Below are positions 17,793 to 27,700 of a stretch of 64,000 nucleotides of DNA, one piece after another. The position numbers and the translations under genes are program-made. Under the pieces are notes generated by a model. It searched no databases. It had not been told where the DNA came from and worked only from the letters and a program-made list of their open reading frames with translations. The stretch is from assembly GCA_028281635.1 (NCBI GenBank), contig JANQJM010000141.1, positions 1 to 64,000 on the forward strand, given 5' to 3'. This DNA comes from Pseudomonadales bacterium (lineage in GTDB: Bacteria > Pseudomonadota > Gammaproteobacteria > Pseudomonadales > Pseudohongiellaceae). The stretch's first letter is position 1. Each line of letters starts with the position of its first letter.

Positions 17793-17912
17793 CGCTGATG
17801 GTTATCCTTAACGTGACAGCAATGTCAGATGATTAGTTACTCAGGTTCCATTTAGAGTGTAGGTCACGATGGTCAGGTTCGCCAATGGAGATTATTGTGT
17901 TTGCATGAATTT

Positions 17913-18236
17913 CTAAACTTTCACTCTTACCGCAGTACCACTAACACTCACCATCATCATGCCACCATGTTGACCCACAACCTCGTAGTCGATATCGATA
18001 CCAATAATGGCGTTGGCACCCATGGCCCGAGCTTCGTCTTCGATTTCCTGGAAGGCGATGTCGCGGGCTTTACCGAGTTCGTCTTCGTAGGCACCGGCGC
18101 GACCACCGACGATGTCACGAACTGCTCCAAAGATATCTTTAAAGATGTTGGCCCCAAGAATGGCTTCGCCAACCACGATCCCGAGATACTCTTCAATCTC
18201 CCGGTCTTGAAGTGTATTTGTTGTAGATCTGATCAA
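17913..18236 (-). CDS. YbjQ family (UPF0145) heavy-metal-binding-type protein
   Basis: [43 protein letters not shown]...[11 protein letters not shown]. Confidence 0.95.
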   Translation of the reverse strand: MIRSTTNTLQDREIEEYLGIVVGEAILGANIFKDIFGAVRDIVGGRAGAYEDELGKARDIAFQEIEDEARAMGANAIIGIDIDYEVVGQHGGMMMVSVSGTAVRVKV

Positions 18237-18340
18237 TTTGGTATTCCTCCAGAACTACCTCTCCGAAATAAGACATATCGCGATTGCGATAAGCTTAAAG
18301 AGGGGAAAGATTGACTTTATTTGCATGAGCCCAATCAGGC

Positions 18341-18769
18341 TTAACGAATGCTATTGACGATGGCCAGCCACATGACAAGCACACTGAGATTGCCTATACC
18401 GAACACAACCAGTCGATGCATCACGTTGTTATATCCAAGATGAATGCAGGTGTGTACAACCCTGGCTGCAACAAATACCCAGGCCGCATAAACAGCGAAG
18501 GGTTCGGTCATGTCCAGGGCGACATAAAGCACGCCGGCTGCGTAGAACAATACGGGCACTTCGAACAGGTTGGCAAAGTGGCGGCTGGTTTTTGCCACCA
18601 TGTCGGGAACCTGCTCCCCCTGGAACATGGAATAATAGCTAAGGGAAACTTCACCTTTGCGAACTGAAGCGACTCGCGTGCGTAAGGTGAACAGCAGGAT
18701 GACGAAGGTCAGGATGACCATAATGAACATTGGATAAATCATGTGCGCTCCCTGGACCATCAGGTCCAA
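18341..18769 (-). CDS. MAPEG-family membrane protein
   Basis: Short 4-TM protein; SRHFANLFEVPVLFYAAGVLY; ARVVHTCIHLGYNNVMHR. Confidence 0.85.
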   Translation of the reverse strand: MDLMVQGAHMIYPMFIMVILTFVILLFTLRTRVASVRKGEVSLSYYSMFQGEQVPDMVAKTSRHFANLFEVPVLFYAAGVLYVALDMTEPFAVYAAWVFVAARVVHTCIHLGYNNVMHRLVVFGIGNLSVLVMWLAIVNSIR

Positions 18770-18858
18770 ATTTCGTGGCGTGGGTGTCGCCAGGGTCAGT
18801 ATAATTCCCGGGCGCTAAGGACAACAGGCGTATCGGTTAATTTCTTCTGGAGTCTTCC

Positions 18859-20187
18859 TTGATAGCCAATCTATACAAAGATCATGTAAACCACCTGAGT
18901 CAGCTATACAGTCGCGGCATGGAGGCGCTGCAACAAGCGGGAATCGATGCTGACGGTGTGCTGCTGCACAGTGGAAGAGAGCGACATTACTACAGCGATG
19001 ATCGGGGGATTAGCTTTCAGGCCTATGGGCACTTTCTGCATTGGCTGTCAGTCAATTGCCCGGATCAGTTTCTGCTAATCCGGCCCAATGAAGCACCCTG
19101 CTACTTCCAGATAGTGCCGGCAGATTTCTGGTATGAACAGGATAGTCAGCTGGATCCGTTGTGGCATGACAATTTTCAGCTGGAGAGACTGGCAAACGCT
19201 GACGAGCTAGAGAAACGATTGCCTGCGGGGCGCTTTGTTTACTGCGGTGAAGCAGAAGCTTTTGCCACTGACCTGGGTATGGATTCTGAGTTGATCAATC
19301 CACCTGCGCTGCTGAATCTTCTCGATTTCAATCGTGCCTACAAGACTGAGTATGAGCTGGCACAACTGCGTGAAGCCAATCGTTTAGGTTTGTTAGGTCA
19401 CGATGCAGCGAGAGAATGTTTCCTGGCCGGTGGTAGTGAATACGATATTCACATGAGTTATCTGGGCGCCTGCAAGCTGTTGGAAGATGAGACACCTTAT
19501 ACAAATATTGTGGCGCTGGATGAAAAGTCGGCAATTCTGCATTATCAGAACAAGCGGCGGGTAACTGCCACTTCCAGTCAGGTACTGTTAATCGATGCCG
19601 GTTATCGGGTGCGCGGCTATGGCTCCGATATTACCCGTACCACAGCCAGGGACTCGGCCCATTCTGTGTTTCTCTCCTTGTTGGAGGGAATGGAAACTAT
19701 TGAGCAGGAACTGGTTGCTGAAGTTCAGCCTGACAAGTCATATGTTGATATTCATCTGTCGGCGCTGAACAAGATTGCGCAACTGCTGTTGGATCTTGGA
19801 ATCTGCAAGGGTTCACTGGAAGAATTGGAAACTCATCGGATTCCCCAATTGTTTATGCCCCATGGCGTAGGCCACTTGTTAGGTATTTACGTGCATGACT
19901 CCGGCGGACATTTGCAAGATGAACAAGGCACACTGCTCGCGCCGCCAGAGCACTCACCGATGCTACGTAACACCAGATGCATGAATGAAAATATGGTGTT
20001 CACCATCGAGCCTGGCTGCTATTTCATTCCGCTGCTATTAGAACCGGAACGCAACACTGAACGGGGTAAGTTCATCAACTGGGAACTGGTTGACGTGCTG
20101 ATGCCGCTGGGAGGTATTCGGGTTGAAGACAATGTACGCGTACTGGCCGACGGCGCTGAAAACCTGACCCGCGCTCCCCTGCTTTAG
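18859..20187 (+). CDS. pepQ: Xaa-Pro dipeptidase, M24 family
   Basis: IDAGYRVRGYGSDITRT, MPHGVGHLLGIYVHD, FTIEPGCYFIP; full-length match to PepQ architecture. Confidence 0.92.
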   Translation: MIANLYKDHVNHLSQLYSRGMEALQQAGIDADGVLLHSGRERHYYSDDRGISFQAYGHFLHWLSVNCPDQFLLIRPNEAPCYFQIVPADFWYEQDSQLDPLWHDNFQLERLANADELEKRLPAGRFVYCGEAEAFATDLGMDSELINPPALLNLLDFNRAYKTEYELAQLREANRLGLLGHDAARECFLAGGSEYDIHMSYLGACKLLEDETPYTNIVALDEKSAILHYQNKRRVTATSSQVLLIDAGYRVRGYGSDITRTTARDSAHSVFLSLLEGMETIEQELVAEVQPDKSYVDIHLSALNKIAQLLLDLGICKGSLEELETHRIPQLFMPHGVGHLLGIYVHDSGGHLQDEQGTLLAPPEHSPMLRNTRCMNENMVFTIEPGCYFIPLLLEPERNTERGKFINWELVDVLMPLGGIRVEDNVRVLADGAENLTRAPLL

Positions 20188-21461
20188 GATTGCGCCAATA
20201 GTTCGCTCACTATCCTGGTAAGCTGGGGCAGTGCCTCCCGATTGTCGTTTACCAATCGACTGCCTGCCTTGCCCATGGCCTCGCGATGCTCCGGATCATT
20301 GAGCAATTGCTGAAGCTGCTCAGCCAATCCGTTGCTGTCCTGAACAGTAATCAAAGCACCCGCCGCCTCCAACTGTTGACAGATAGTTGCGAAGTTGAAT
20401 TGAGATGGACCTACCACAATCGGCAAACCTACCGCCGCAGGCTCCAGAACGTTCTGGCACCCAGTATCCACCAGACTGCCACCCACGAAGGCGATATCGG
20501 CCAGTTGATAGTAGTTAAGTAACTCACCCATTGAGTCGCCCAGTACCACGTCGGTGGTGGACTCCAGGCTGGCAGCGCTGCTGCGCCTTTTTACAATCAG
20601 CCCTTCGTCGGCACACAGTCTCGCCACCTTGTCGAAACGTTCAGGATGTCGGGGCACAAGAAGCAGCAATGGCTGTGGTGCGTCCTTCTTGATCTTCTTG
20701 AATGCGGCAATAACTTTTTCTTCTTCGCCTTCTCGGGTGCTGGCGGCAATGATTACAGGTCGATCACTTGCTTTCACAGATTCTAATAGCGCACTTGCCG
20801 AGTCCTCGTTGCCGCCAACTTCAACATAAAACTTGAGACTGCCAGTGACGCTCACAGCGTCAGCATTAGCACCCAGCGCAAGAAAACGATCAGCGTCTGA
20901 CTGGGCCTGTGCCGCGATATGATCCAGGGCTTGTAGCATACGCCTGGTGAGCCCTGCGAAACGTCGATAGCCTGCCGCGGATTTTTCGGACAAGCGGGCA
21001 TTAGCGAGCAATAGTCTTACGCCTTGCTGCTGCGAATAATGCAGCATATTTGGCCACAACTCGGTTTCCATGATGATCAGCAAGCGTGGACCAAGTTGTC
21101 TGATGAAGCGCCGTACAAGAAAACCCAAATCGTAAGGAACATAAACATGAAACAGCGAATCGCCAAACATTGCTCGCACACGATCCGATCCGGTTGGCGT
21201 AGTGGTCGTAAGAACAATGTTCGTTTTCTGTGGTTGTAAGGCTTTGACCAAAGGGGCTGCTGCCACCACTTCGCCGACCGACACGGCATGAATCCAGATG
21301 GTTGGTTTTTCATCAGACCAGTTTGCAGGCGAATCGAATCGTGCAAAGCGCTCGCCAATGCGATCCCGGTATGCTGGAAGAGCGATCGATTTTAGATAGA
21401 GGCGAAGAATAATAAACGGAACCGCCAGCAGTAGCAGGACACTATAGAGTTGACGGAGCAT
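20184..21461 (-). CDS. waaA: 3-deoxy-D-manno-octulosonic acid (Kdo) transferase
   Basis: IWIHAVSVGEVVAAAPL, FVGGSLVDTGCQNVLEPAAVGLPIVVGP; internal Met at 21461 is the expected start. Confidence 0.93.
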   Translation of the reverse strand: MLRQLYSVLLLLAVPFIILRLYLKSIALPAYRDRIGERFARFDSPANWSDEKPTIWIHAVSVGEVVAAAPLVKALQPQKTNIVLTTTTPTGSDRVRAMFGDSLFHVYVPYDLGFLVRRFIRQLGPRLLIIMETELWPNMLHYSQQQGVRLLLANARLSEKSAAGYRRFAGLTRRMLQALDHIAAQAQSDADRFLALGANADAVSVTGSLKFYVEVGGNEDSASALLESVKASDRPVIIAASTREGEEEKVIAAFKKIKKDAPQPLLLLVPRHPERFDKVARLCADEGLIVKRRSSAASLESTTDVVLGDSMGELLNYYQLADIAFVGGSLVDTGCQNVLEPAAVGLPIVVGPSQFNFATICQQLEAAGALITVQDSNGLAEQLQQLLNDPEHREAMGKAGSRLVNDNREALPQLTRIVSELLAQS

Positions 21462-21602
21462 GGGGTGGAGACTATTCCCTGTAATCGGGCCGCGTTTTCC
21501 GATCCATGGGAAATTCAGCCTGATGTCGATATACTTCAGAAGCTCGCGAAGCCAGTCAGGCTCAGCAAGCACTTCCGCTCTTCATGCAGTCAAAGGTAAC
21601 CA

Positions 21603-22817
21603 ATGAACTTGAGCTATTCAACTGACATCGTCATCTTCGGCGGTGGCATCGCTGGCCTTTGGTTACTCAAGCGACTGCGTCTCGAAGGCTATCAAGCGAT
21701 CTTGCTGGAAAGTAATCAGTTGGGCAGCGGTCAAACATTGGCTTCCCAGGGAATTATCCATGGCGGTTTAAAGTACGCATTGAGCGGCAGCCTCACCGAA
21801 GCTGCCAATGCCATTGCGGAGATGCCAGCCCGTTGGCGGCAGTGCCTGGTTGGTGAAGATCCCATCGATTTGCGTAAGGTAACTGTATTGAGTGACCAGT
21901 ATTACATGTGGTCGGCTACCAGTTTTCGCTCCAAGCTTAAAACATTTCTTGGCAGCAAGAGTTTACGAGGTCGTGTGGAAGCTGTCAGTAAAGATCAACT
22001 TCCTGGGTTCTTTGCCAACGACGCAGCGAACGGAAGCCTTTACCGATTACCGGACTTTGTTATCGACTCAGGAAGTCTTATTAAGGAATTATGTAAGGGT
22101 CAGGAAGACTACTTATTTCATATCGATCCACAGCGTATAGATTTTGTGCGCGGTGATGATGATCAGATAACTGCAGTCAGAATAGGGACCAGCGAAGGTT
22201 CCGTGCAGATTAACTGCAGGAAATGTGTGTTGAGTGCCGGAGAAGGAAATGAGACATTGCTTTCTCAATGTGGCATGAGCAATATCAGTATGCAGCGCCG
22301 GCCATTGCATATGGTCTATGTTAAACACAAGGATTTGCCCGCAATCTATACTCATTGTATAGGTGATGATTTCAGTCTCACGCCGATGCTTACGGTGACC
22401 TCACATCGTGATGAAAATGATGCAACGGTTTGGTACCTCGGCGGTGAATTGGCCGAATCAGGAGTCGAGAAATCAGCGGATGAACAGATCAAAGCAGCGC
22501 AAGCACAACTACAGATTTATTTTCCCTGGGTCGATTTGAGCGCAGCCGAGTGGGACAGCTTTATCATTAATCGCGCCGAGGCGCAGATGGCTGACAAACA
22601 AAGGCCGGATGATTCGGTTTTCAGCGAAGAAAACCATGCTATCGCTGTGTTCCCAACCAAGTTTACACTCACGCCTTCCCTGGCCGATAAACTGGTCAGT
22701 CATCTGGAGGCCACGGCTGTCGGGAAAAGTGACCAGTCAACAGCAGGCGCACTAAGGGAGCTACTGCCCCCTCCCCCACTAGGTAGTGCCCACTGGGAAA
22801 ACAATCTCACTGATTGA
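21603..22817 (+). CDS. FAD-dependent oxidoreductase, glycerol-3-phosphate dehydrogenase-like
   Basis: DIVIFGGGIAGLWLLKRLRLEGYQAILLES FAD-binding; GQTLASQGIIHGGLKYAL. Confidence 0.88.
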   Translation: MNLSYSTDIVIFGGGIAGLWLLKRLRLEGYQAILLESNQLGSGQTLASQGIIHGGLKYALSGSLTEAANAIAEMPARWRQCLVGEDPIDLRKVTVLSDQYYMWSATSFRSKLKTFLGSKSLRGRVEAVSKDQLPGFFANDAANGSLYRLPDFVIDSGSLIKELCKGQEDYLFHIDPQRIDFVRGDDDQITAVRIGTSEGSVQINCRKCVLSAGEGNETLLSQCGMSNISMQRRPLHMVYVKHKDLPAIYTHCIGDDFSLTPMLTVTSHRDENDATVWYLGGELAESGVEKSADEQIKAAQAQLQIYFPWVDLSAAEWDSFIINRAEAQMADKQRPDDSVFSEENHAIAVFPTKFTLTPSLADKLVSHLEATAVGKSDQSTAGALRELLPPPPLGSAHWENNLTD

Positions 22818-22825
22818 GTTAATCC

Positions 22826-23611
22826 ATGAGTTCTCTCGCAAAAAGACCGCTGGGCGACACTGGCATTTCTGTATCCTGCCTGGGATTGGGTACGGTGAAG
22901 ATTGGTCGTAATCAGGAAGTGAAGTATCCAAGCACATTTAGTGTGCCCAGTGACAACGAAGTGCAGGAATTACTGGCCCTGACAAAAGATCTGGGAATCA
23001 ACCTGCTCGACACCGCGCCCGCCTACGGTAGCAGTGAACAACGATTGGGCAGACTTCTGACTGATCGAGAGCACTGGATAGTGTGCAGCAAGGTTGGTGA
23101 GGAATTTCTTGCTGGTAAATCTGTTTACAATTTTCAGGGTGACTATGTGAAGCGGCGCGTTGAGCGTAGCCTGCGGGACCTGCAAACCGACTACCTTGAC
23201 ATAGTGCTTATCCATTCTGATGGCAATGATCTCGCCATCCTCAACAACAGCGACTGCGTAGAGGCACTCCAAAAGCTAAAAGAAGCAGGCTTGGTGCGCA
23301 GTATAGGCATGTCCAGTAAGACTGTTGAAGGAGGAATCCGTGCACTGGATCTGATGGACATGGCCATGGTGACCTACAACACCGAAGCCACGGACGATGA
23401 GTCGGTGATCGACTATGCCGCCAAACACAATAAAGGTATTCTGATCAAAAAAGCCATGAACAGCGGCCATCTGTCATTGGTAGAAGGTGGCACTGACAAA
23501 GCACTGGATTTTGCGCTATCGAAGAAAGGGGTGAGCAGTGTGATCATCGGCACTATCAATCTTGAGCACCTTCGATCCAATGTGAAATCAGCGAAGTCAA
23601 TAACTGGTTAG
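22826..23611 (+). CDS. Aldo/keto reductase
   Basis: INLLDTAPAYGSSEQRLG, VCSKVG, DYLDIVLIHSDG. Confidence 0.92.
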   Translation: MSSLAKRPLGDTGISVSCLGLGTVKIGRNQEVKYPSTFSVPSDNEVQELLALTKDLGINLLDTAPAYGSSEQRLGRLLTDREHWIVCSKVGEEFLAGKSVYNFQGDYVKRRVERSLRDLQTDYLDIVLIHSDGNDLAILNNSDCVEALQKLKEAGLVRSIGMSSKTVEGGIRALDLMDMAMVTYNTEATDDESVIDYAAKHNKGILIKKAMNSGHLSLVEGGTDKALDFALSKKGVSSVIIGTINLEHLRSNVKSAKSITG

Positions 23612-25038
23612 TTACCAGCCTGTTTCATTTTCTCTACGATTTCTGATGTAGAACAATCATCGAGAAATTCCAGCGCCTGTACTTCACCACCGTAGGATTG
23701 TACAAACGCACCGCCAACAACTTGATCGATGGTATAGTCTCCGCCTTTAACCAGAACATCAGGCCGCAGTGCTTCCAAAAGAGGTTCGGGTGTGTCCTCA
23801 GAAAAACAGGCAACCCAATCCACAGCCTCTAATCCTGCTAGTACTGCCATCCTACGTTCAACAGGATTAATAGGGCGACCTGACCCTTTCAATCTCTTTA
23901 CTGAAGCATCATCGTTGATAGCAACTACCAATCTGTCGCCAAGCTTTTTGGCCTCGGTAAGATAGCCAACATGACCAGCATGGATGATGTCAAAGCAACC
24001 ATTGGTAAAAACGATTTTTTCGCCATGGTCACGAGCATCCTGAACAGCGATAGACAACTGCTCGGAAGTCATTACGCCGCGACTGGAATCGAGTTCACCC
24101 AGAATTGCCCGGCGCAACTCTGGTCCACTTATCGCTGCAGTACCCAGTTTACCAACCACCAGACCAGCGGCGAGATTTGCCAGGGCGGTGGCGTCAGCCA
24201 TACTCTCCCCTGCAGCCATAGCAGCAGCCAATACAGAGATCACCGTGTCGCCTGCACCTGTGACGTCGAACACTTCCTGAGCTCTGGCCGGCAAATGCAG
24301 CTCGGGTGAATCAGGTCGTATCAAGGTCATGCCGTGCTCGCCGCGGGTGATCAATATGGCCTGCAATTGCAGATCACTCACCAGCTTCAAGCCTTTGCGG
24401 ACTAACTCCTGCTCGTTGGCACAGGGCCCAACGACTGCTTCGAATTCATTAAGGTTAGGCGTGATAAGGGTCGCGCCCGAATATTTTTTGAATTCTGTTC
24501 CTTTGGGATCGACTATAACCGGAATATTGTTTGACCTTGCCAGCTCGATTAAGGGCGTCACATTCTGCAATGCACCCTTGGCATAGTCAGAAAGAATGAC
24601 CGCTTGTGTGTCATCAATTAAATCCTGTGCCTTACCCTGAATGGCAGCGACATCGTCGACCCAGAATGGTTCTTCAAAGTCAGCACGAATCAACTGTTGA
24701 TGTTGACTGATGACACGTAATTTGGTGATGGTGGGTTTGTCATCGCAATGAATGAAGTCGCAGTAAACGCCTGCGGCATTCAAACGTGAAAGCAACTCAT
24801 CAGCGGCTTCATCTTTACCTACAACACCAATTAAGCGGGTTGCGCTACCCAATGCGGCAACATTCAGAGCAACGTTACCAGCACCACCGGGGCGAGCTTC
24901 CTGATTGCCAACCTTTACTACGGGAACCGGTGCTTCTGGTGAAACTCGATTGGCACTGCCATGCCAATAGCGATCAAGCATCACATCACCAATAACCAGT
25001 AATCTGGCGTCCTGAAAGGGAGGCATGTCCAGTTTCAT
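23608..25038 (-). CDS. hldE: Bifunctional heptose-7-phosphate kinase / heptose-1-phosphate adenylyltransferase
   Basis: PfkB-type kinase domain plus nucleotidyltransferase FTNGCFDIIHAGHVGYL; start placed at Met 25038 (MKLDMPPFQDARLLVIGDVMLDRYW). Confidence 0.95.
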   Translation of the reverse strand: MKLDMPPFQDARLLVIGDVMLDRYWHGSANRVSPEAPVPVVKVGNQEARPGGAGNVALNVAALGSATRLIGVVGKDEAADELLSRLNAAGVYCDFIHCDDKPTITKLRVISQHQQLIRADFEEPFWVDDVAAIQGKAQDLIDDTQAVILSDYAKGALQNVTPLIELARSNNIPVIVDPKGTEFKKYSGATLITPNLNEFEAVVGPCANEQELVRKGLKLVSDLQLQAILITRGEHGMTLIRPDSPELHLPARAQEVFDVTGAGDTVISVLAAAMAAGESMADATALANLAAGLVVGKLGTAAISGPELRRAILGELDSSRGVMTSEQLSIAVQDARDHGEKIVFTNGCFDIIHAGHVGYLTEAKKLGDRLVVAINDDASVKRLKGSGRPINPVERRMAVLAGLEAVDWVACFSEDTPEPLLEALRPDVLVKGGDYTIDQVVGGAFVQSYGGEVQALEFLDDCSTSEIVEKMKQAGN

Positions 25039-25197
25039 TACGATTCTCCTATGACCCGGGTGGCCCCGAGACGCGGCAGATAATAACACAGCCTACGGGC
25101 TATCGGTTTGTGTTCGTAGTTTAGCGCTTCAGGCTTTCGTCCAGCACTCTCTGGTACAATAGCGCCGCCAAGCCTTAACCATAAAACACCTTGCTTC

Positions 25198-26142
25198 GTG
25201 CCTAAGCCAGATTCTCAAGATAACGCAGAGCCGATCTCCTTAAACCAATTCCGCTCACCACGATATTGGCCTACCTGGATTGGCATCATCAGCATGCGCC
25301 TGGTAGCTCACTTGCCGTTTTCGGTTCAGATCAGATTGGGACAACTGCTGGGTTTACTCTCTTACTACCTGGCAAGAGGTCGGCGCCATGTTTGTGAAAC
25401 CAATGTACGGCTGTGCTTCCCCGAGCTCAGCAAGAAAGAACAGCAACAACTTGTTAAGAAGACATTTCTATCTAATGGCATCGGCTTTATTGAGATCTGC
25501 ATTGCCTGGTGTGGGAACAAAGATCGCTATCGAGAAAAAGTAACCATACAGGGTATGGAACATGTAGACGCTGCACTTAAACAAGGTCGCGGAGTGTTTC
25601 TGGTGGGATCACATCTCACAACATTTGAAATCGCGGGTTTTCTATTCAGTATGTTTGGTGATCTCAATTGCACCTATCGTCGCAATGACAAGAATCCTTT
25701 GTTTGACGCGTTTATGTTCAATGGTCGCAGACGATTGTATGAGGGCGTCTACGAAAGAAAAGATATTCGTGGTGCCATGCGCTGCTTAAAGGAAGGCAAG
25801 ATGCTCTGGTATGCACCGGACCAGGACTACGGTGCCCAGCACTCGGTTTTCGTTCCCTTCTTTGGTAACCTCGCTGCTACGATCACTGCGGGCAGCCGCT
25901 TCGCCAAGTTTAATGATTCGCCGGTGCTTTTTTTCAGTCATTACCGAAAACCGGATAACTCGGGTTATGAGATCTACTTCAGTCCTGTGCTAGAAAATTA
26001 TCCAAGTGGCGATGACGAAACCGATGGCAAGATTATTAACCAGTTAGTTGAAGATGCTATCCGGGTGCAGCCCGATCAATACCTGTGGCTGCATAAACGA
26101 TTCAAAACGCCACCACCGGGTGAAACAACAAATCCTTATTGA
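25198..26142 (+). CDS. lpxL: Kdo2-lipid A acyltransferase, LpxL/HtrB family
   Basis: VGSHLTTFEIAG (HX4E), TCTYRRNDKNPLFD, YAPDQDYGAQHSVFVPFFGNLAATIT; GTG start. Confidence 0.9.
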   Translation: MPKPDSQDNAEPISLNQFRSPRYWPTWIGIISMRLVAHLPFSVQIRLGQLLGLLSYYLARGRRHVCETNVRLCFPELSKKEQQQLVKKTFLSNGIGFIEICIAWCGNKDRYREKVTIQGMEHVDAALKQGRGVFLVGSHLTTFEIAGFLFSMFGDLNCTYRRNDKNPLFDAFMFNGRRRLYEGVYERKDIRGAMRCLKEGKMLWYAPDQDYGAQHSVFVPFFGNLAATITAGSRFAKFNDSPVLFFSHYRKPDNSGYEIYFSPVLENYPSGDDETDGKIINQLVEDAIRVQPDQYLWLHKRFKTPPPGETTNPY

Positions 26143-26156
26143 TAGATTTATAAGCA

Positions 26157-27671
26157 ATGAGTAATTTGAGTTGGCAAAGCATGGACGTAAGACTGTTTTC
26201 AGTCGCTGCCAGCTTATTACTTTCGGTTTTTGTATTCTTTCTCCCCGATATACCTAACGACGATTCGTATACGTACATTAGAACCGCCGAGATTTTTCTG
26301 GAGCAAGGTTTAGGCGCAGCGATTAATAATTACACCTGGGCAGGTTACCCTGTGCTTATCGCATTAGTTAGCATGCTTGGAATTCCGCTATTCACTGCCG
26401 CTTACATTGTCAATGGCTTGTTTCACGCGCTATTGGTCTATTCCTTCATTAGCATCATCAAGCTACTTGATGACTCTAAGGAAATTGTGTGGTTAGGCGC
26501 TCTGACCATATTAGTGTTCCCAGAGCTCAACGAATACCGCGAAATGGTCATACGTGACATCGGTTTCTGGGGCCTCTCAATCTTTGGGCTTTGGCAGTTC
26601 TTGCTTTTCTACCAGGATCGAGAGCTAAAGCGGGGACTGTTCTTTTGTCTGGCTCTTGGGGCAGCACTGATTTTTCGTATAGAAGCCATTCTCTACCTCG
26701 CGTTAACTCCGCTGTGCCTACTCTTTGACAGCCACCGAGAGGCTCATGAAAATCGGCGGGATACTCTGCGGCTCTTCGGTGTAGTAGCGGCCTTCGGCAT
26801 TGGCACTTCCATGCTGTTGTTAGTCGCTGGTGTAAATATCTTCGCACTAATGCTTGAGTTCGTGTCGGTTTACCAACCATTCCTGGTCAATGCCATCAAT
26901 CCTTCCGAGGCCCAAGTCGCTGCGATGGGGAATGCGATCTTTGGTGATTATGCTTCGATATTTTCACGACAGTATGTCACTGCAGTCGTTGCGTTTGGCT
27001 TGTTGGTCGTTTTATTCGTTAGTGTGTTCTACGCCATTAGCGGACCTTACTTCTGGTTGTTGGTGTACGGTTGGTTTCGAAAATATCTGGCGCTGGATAA
27101 CAAAAAGCTAGTTCCTGTTTTTTGCTTTCTACTGATCAACGCCCTTATTCTTTTGGTGTTTCTCTATATAACCCGATACCTGGAAGCGCGATACGCCATC
27201 ATTCTTGCCTTGATGGTGGCGGTACAGGTGCCATTCGTTGTGAAACACATCATCGATAGTATTCGCGACTCACAATCCCAGCTGTTCGGAACGTATTTCC
27301 TGATCCTATTTTTTTTCTTCTGCGCCATTGATGGCTATATCAGTTTTGGCGAATACAGGGATTGGTTGCTGGATGCTGCTGAGTACGTCGATGTAAATGC
27401 AGGTCCTGATGCTGCCGTGATAAGCAACAACCATACTATCGCCTACTTTTCCGGGAAGGTGGACGACTACGATCAAGTAGTGAGAAACCTAACAGAGTTT
27501 GAAGTGCTGGAAGCAAATCCTGGTGATCTTATCGCCGTCGAAATGTTTTATGAGATGATGGTGTTTGTAAATGATCCAGCGATTAGCCCCTATCTTGAGC
27601 AAATTGCGGCATTTCCTTCCGATGCGGACCCGCGCGCCGCTATTTATCGTCGAGTGAATCCGCCCCAATAG
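26157..27671 (+). CDS. Polytopic GT-C-like (PMT/ArnT-type) glycosyltransferase, putative
   Basis: Many TM helices; N-terminal acidic motif PDIPNDDSYTYIRTAE; location in LPS-core cluster. Confidence 0.65.
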   Translation: MSNLSWQSMDVRLFSVAASLLLSVFVFFLPDIPNDDSYTYIRTAEIFLEQGLGAAINNYTWAGYPVLIALVSMLGIPLFTAAYIVNGLFHALLVYSFISIIKLLDDSKEIVWLGALTILVFPELNEYREMVIRDIGFWGLSIFGLWQFLLFYQDRELKRGLFFCLALGAALIFRIEAILYLALTPLCLLFDSHREAHENRRDTLRLFGVVAAFGIGTSMLLLVAGVNIFALMLEFVSVYQPFLVNAINPSEAQVAAMGNAIFGDYASIFSRQYVTAVVAFGLLVVLFVSVFYAISGPYFWLLVYGWFRKYLALDNKKLVPVFCFLLINALILLVFLYITRYLEARYAIILALMVAVQVPFVVKHIIDSIRDSQSQLFGTYFLILFFFFCAIDGYISFGEYRDWLLDAAEYVDVNAGPDAAVISNNHTIAYFSGKVDDYDQVVRNLTEFEVLEANPGDLIAVEMFYEMMVFVNDPAISPYLEQIAAFPSDADPRAAIYRRVNPPQ

Positions 27672-27700
27672 AAGCTGGTCGCAAGAGAACCTCTGATTAA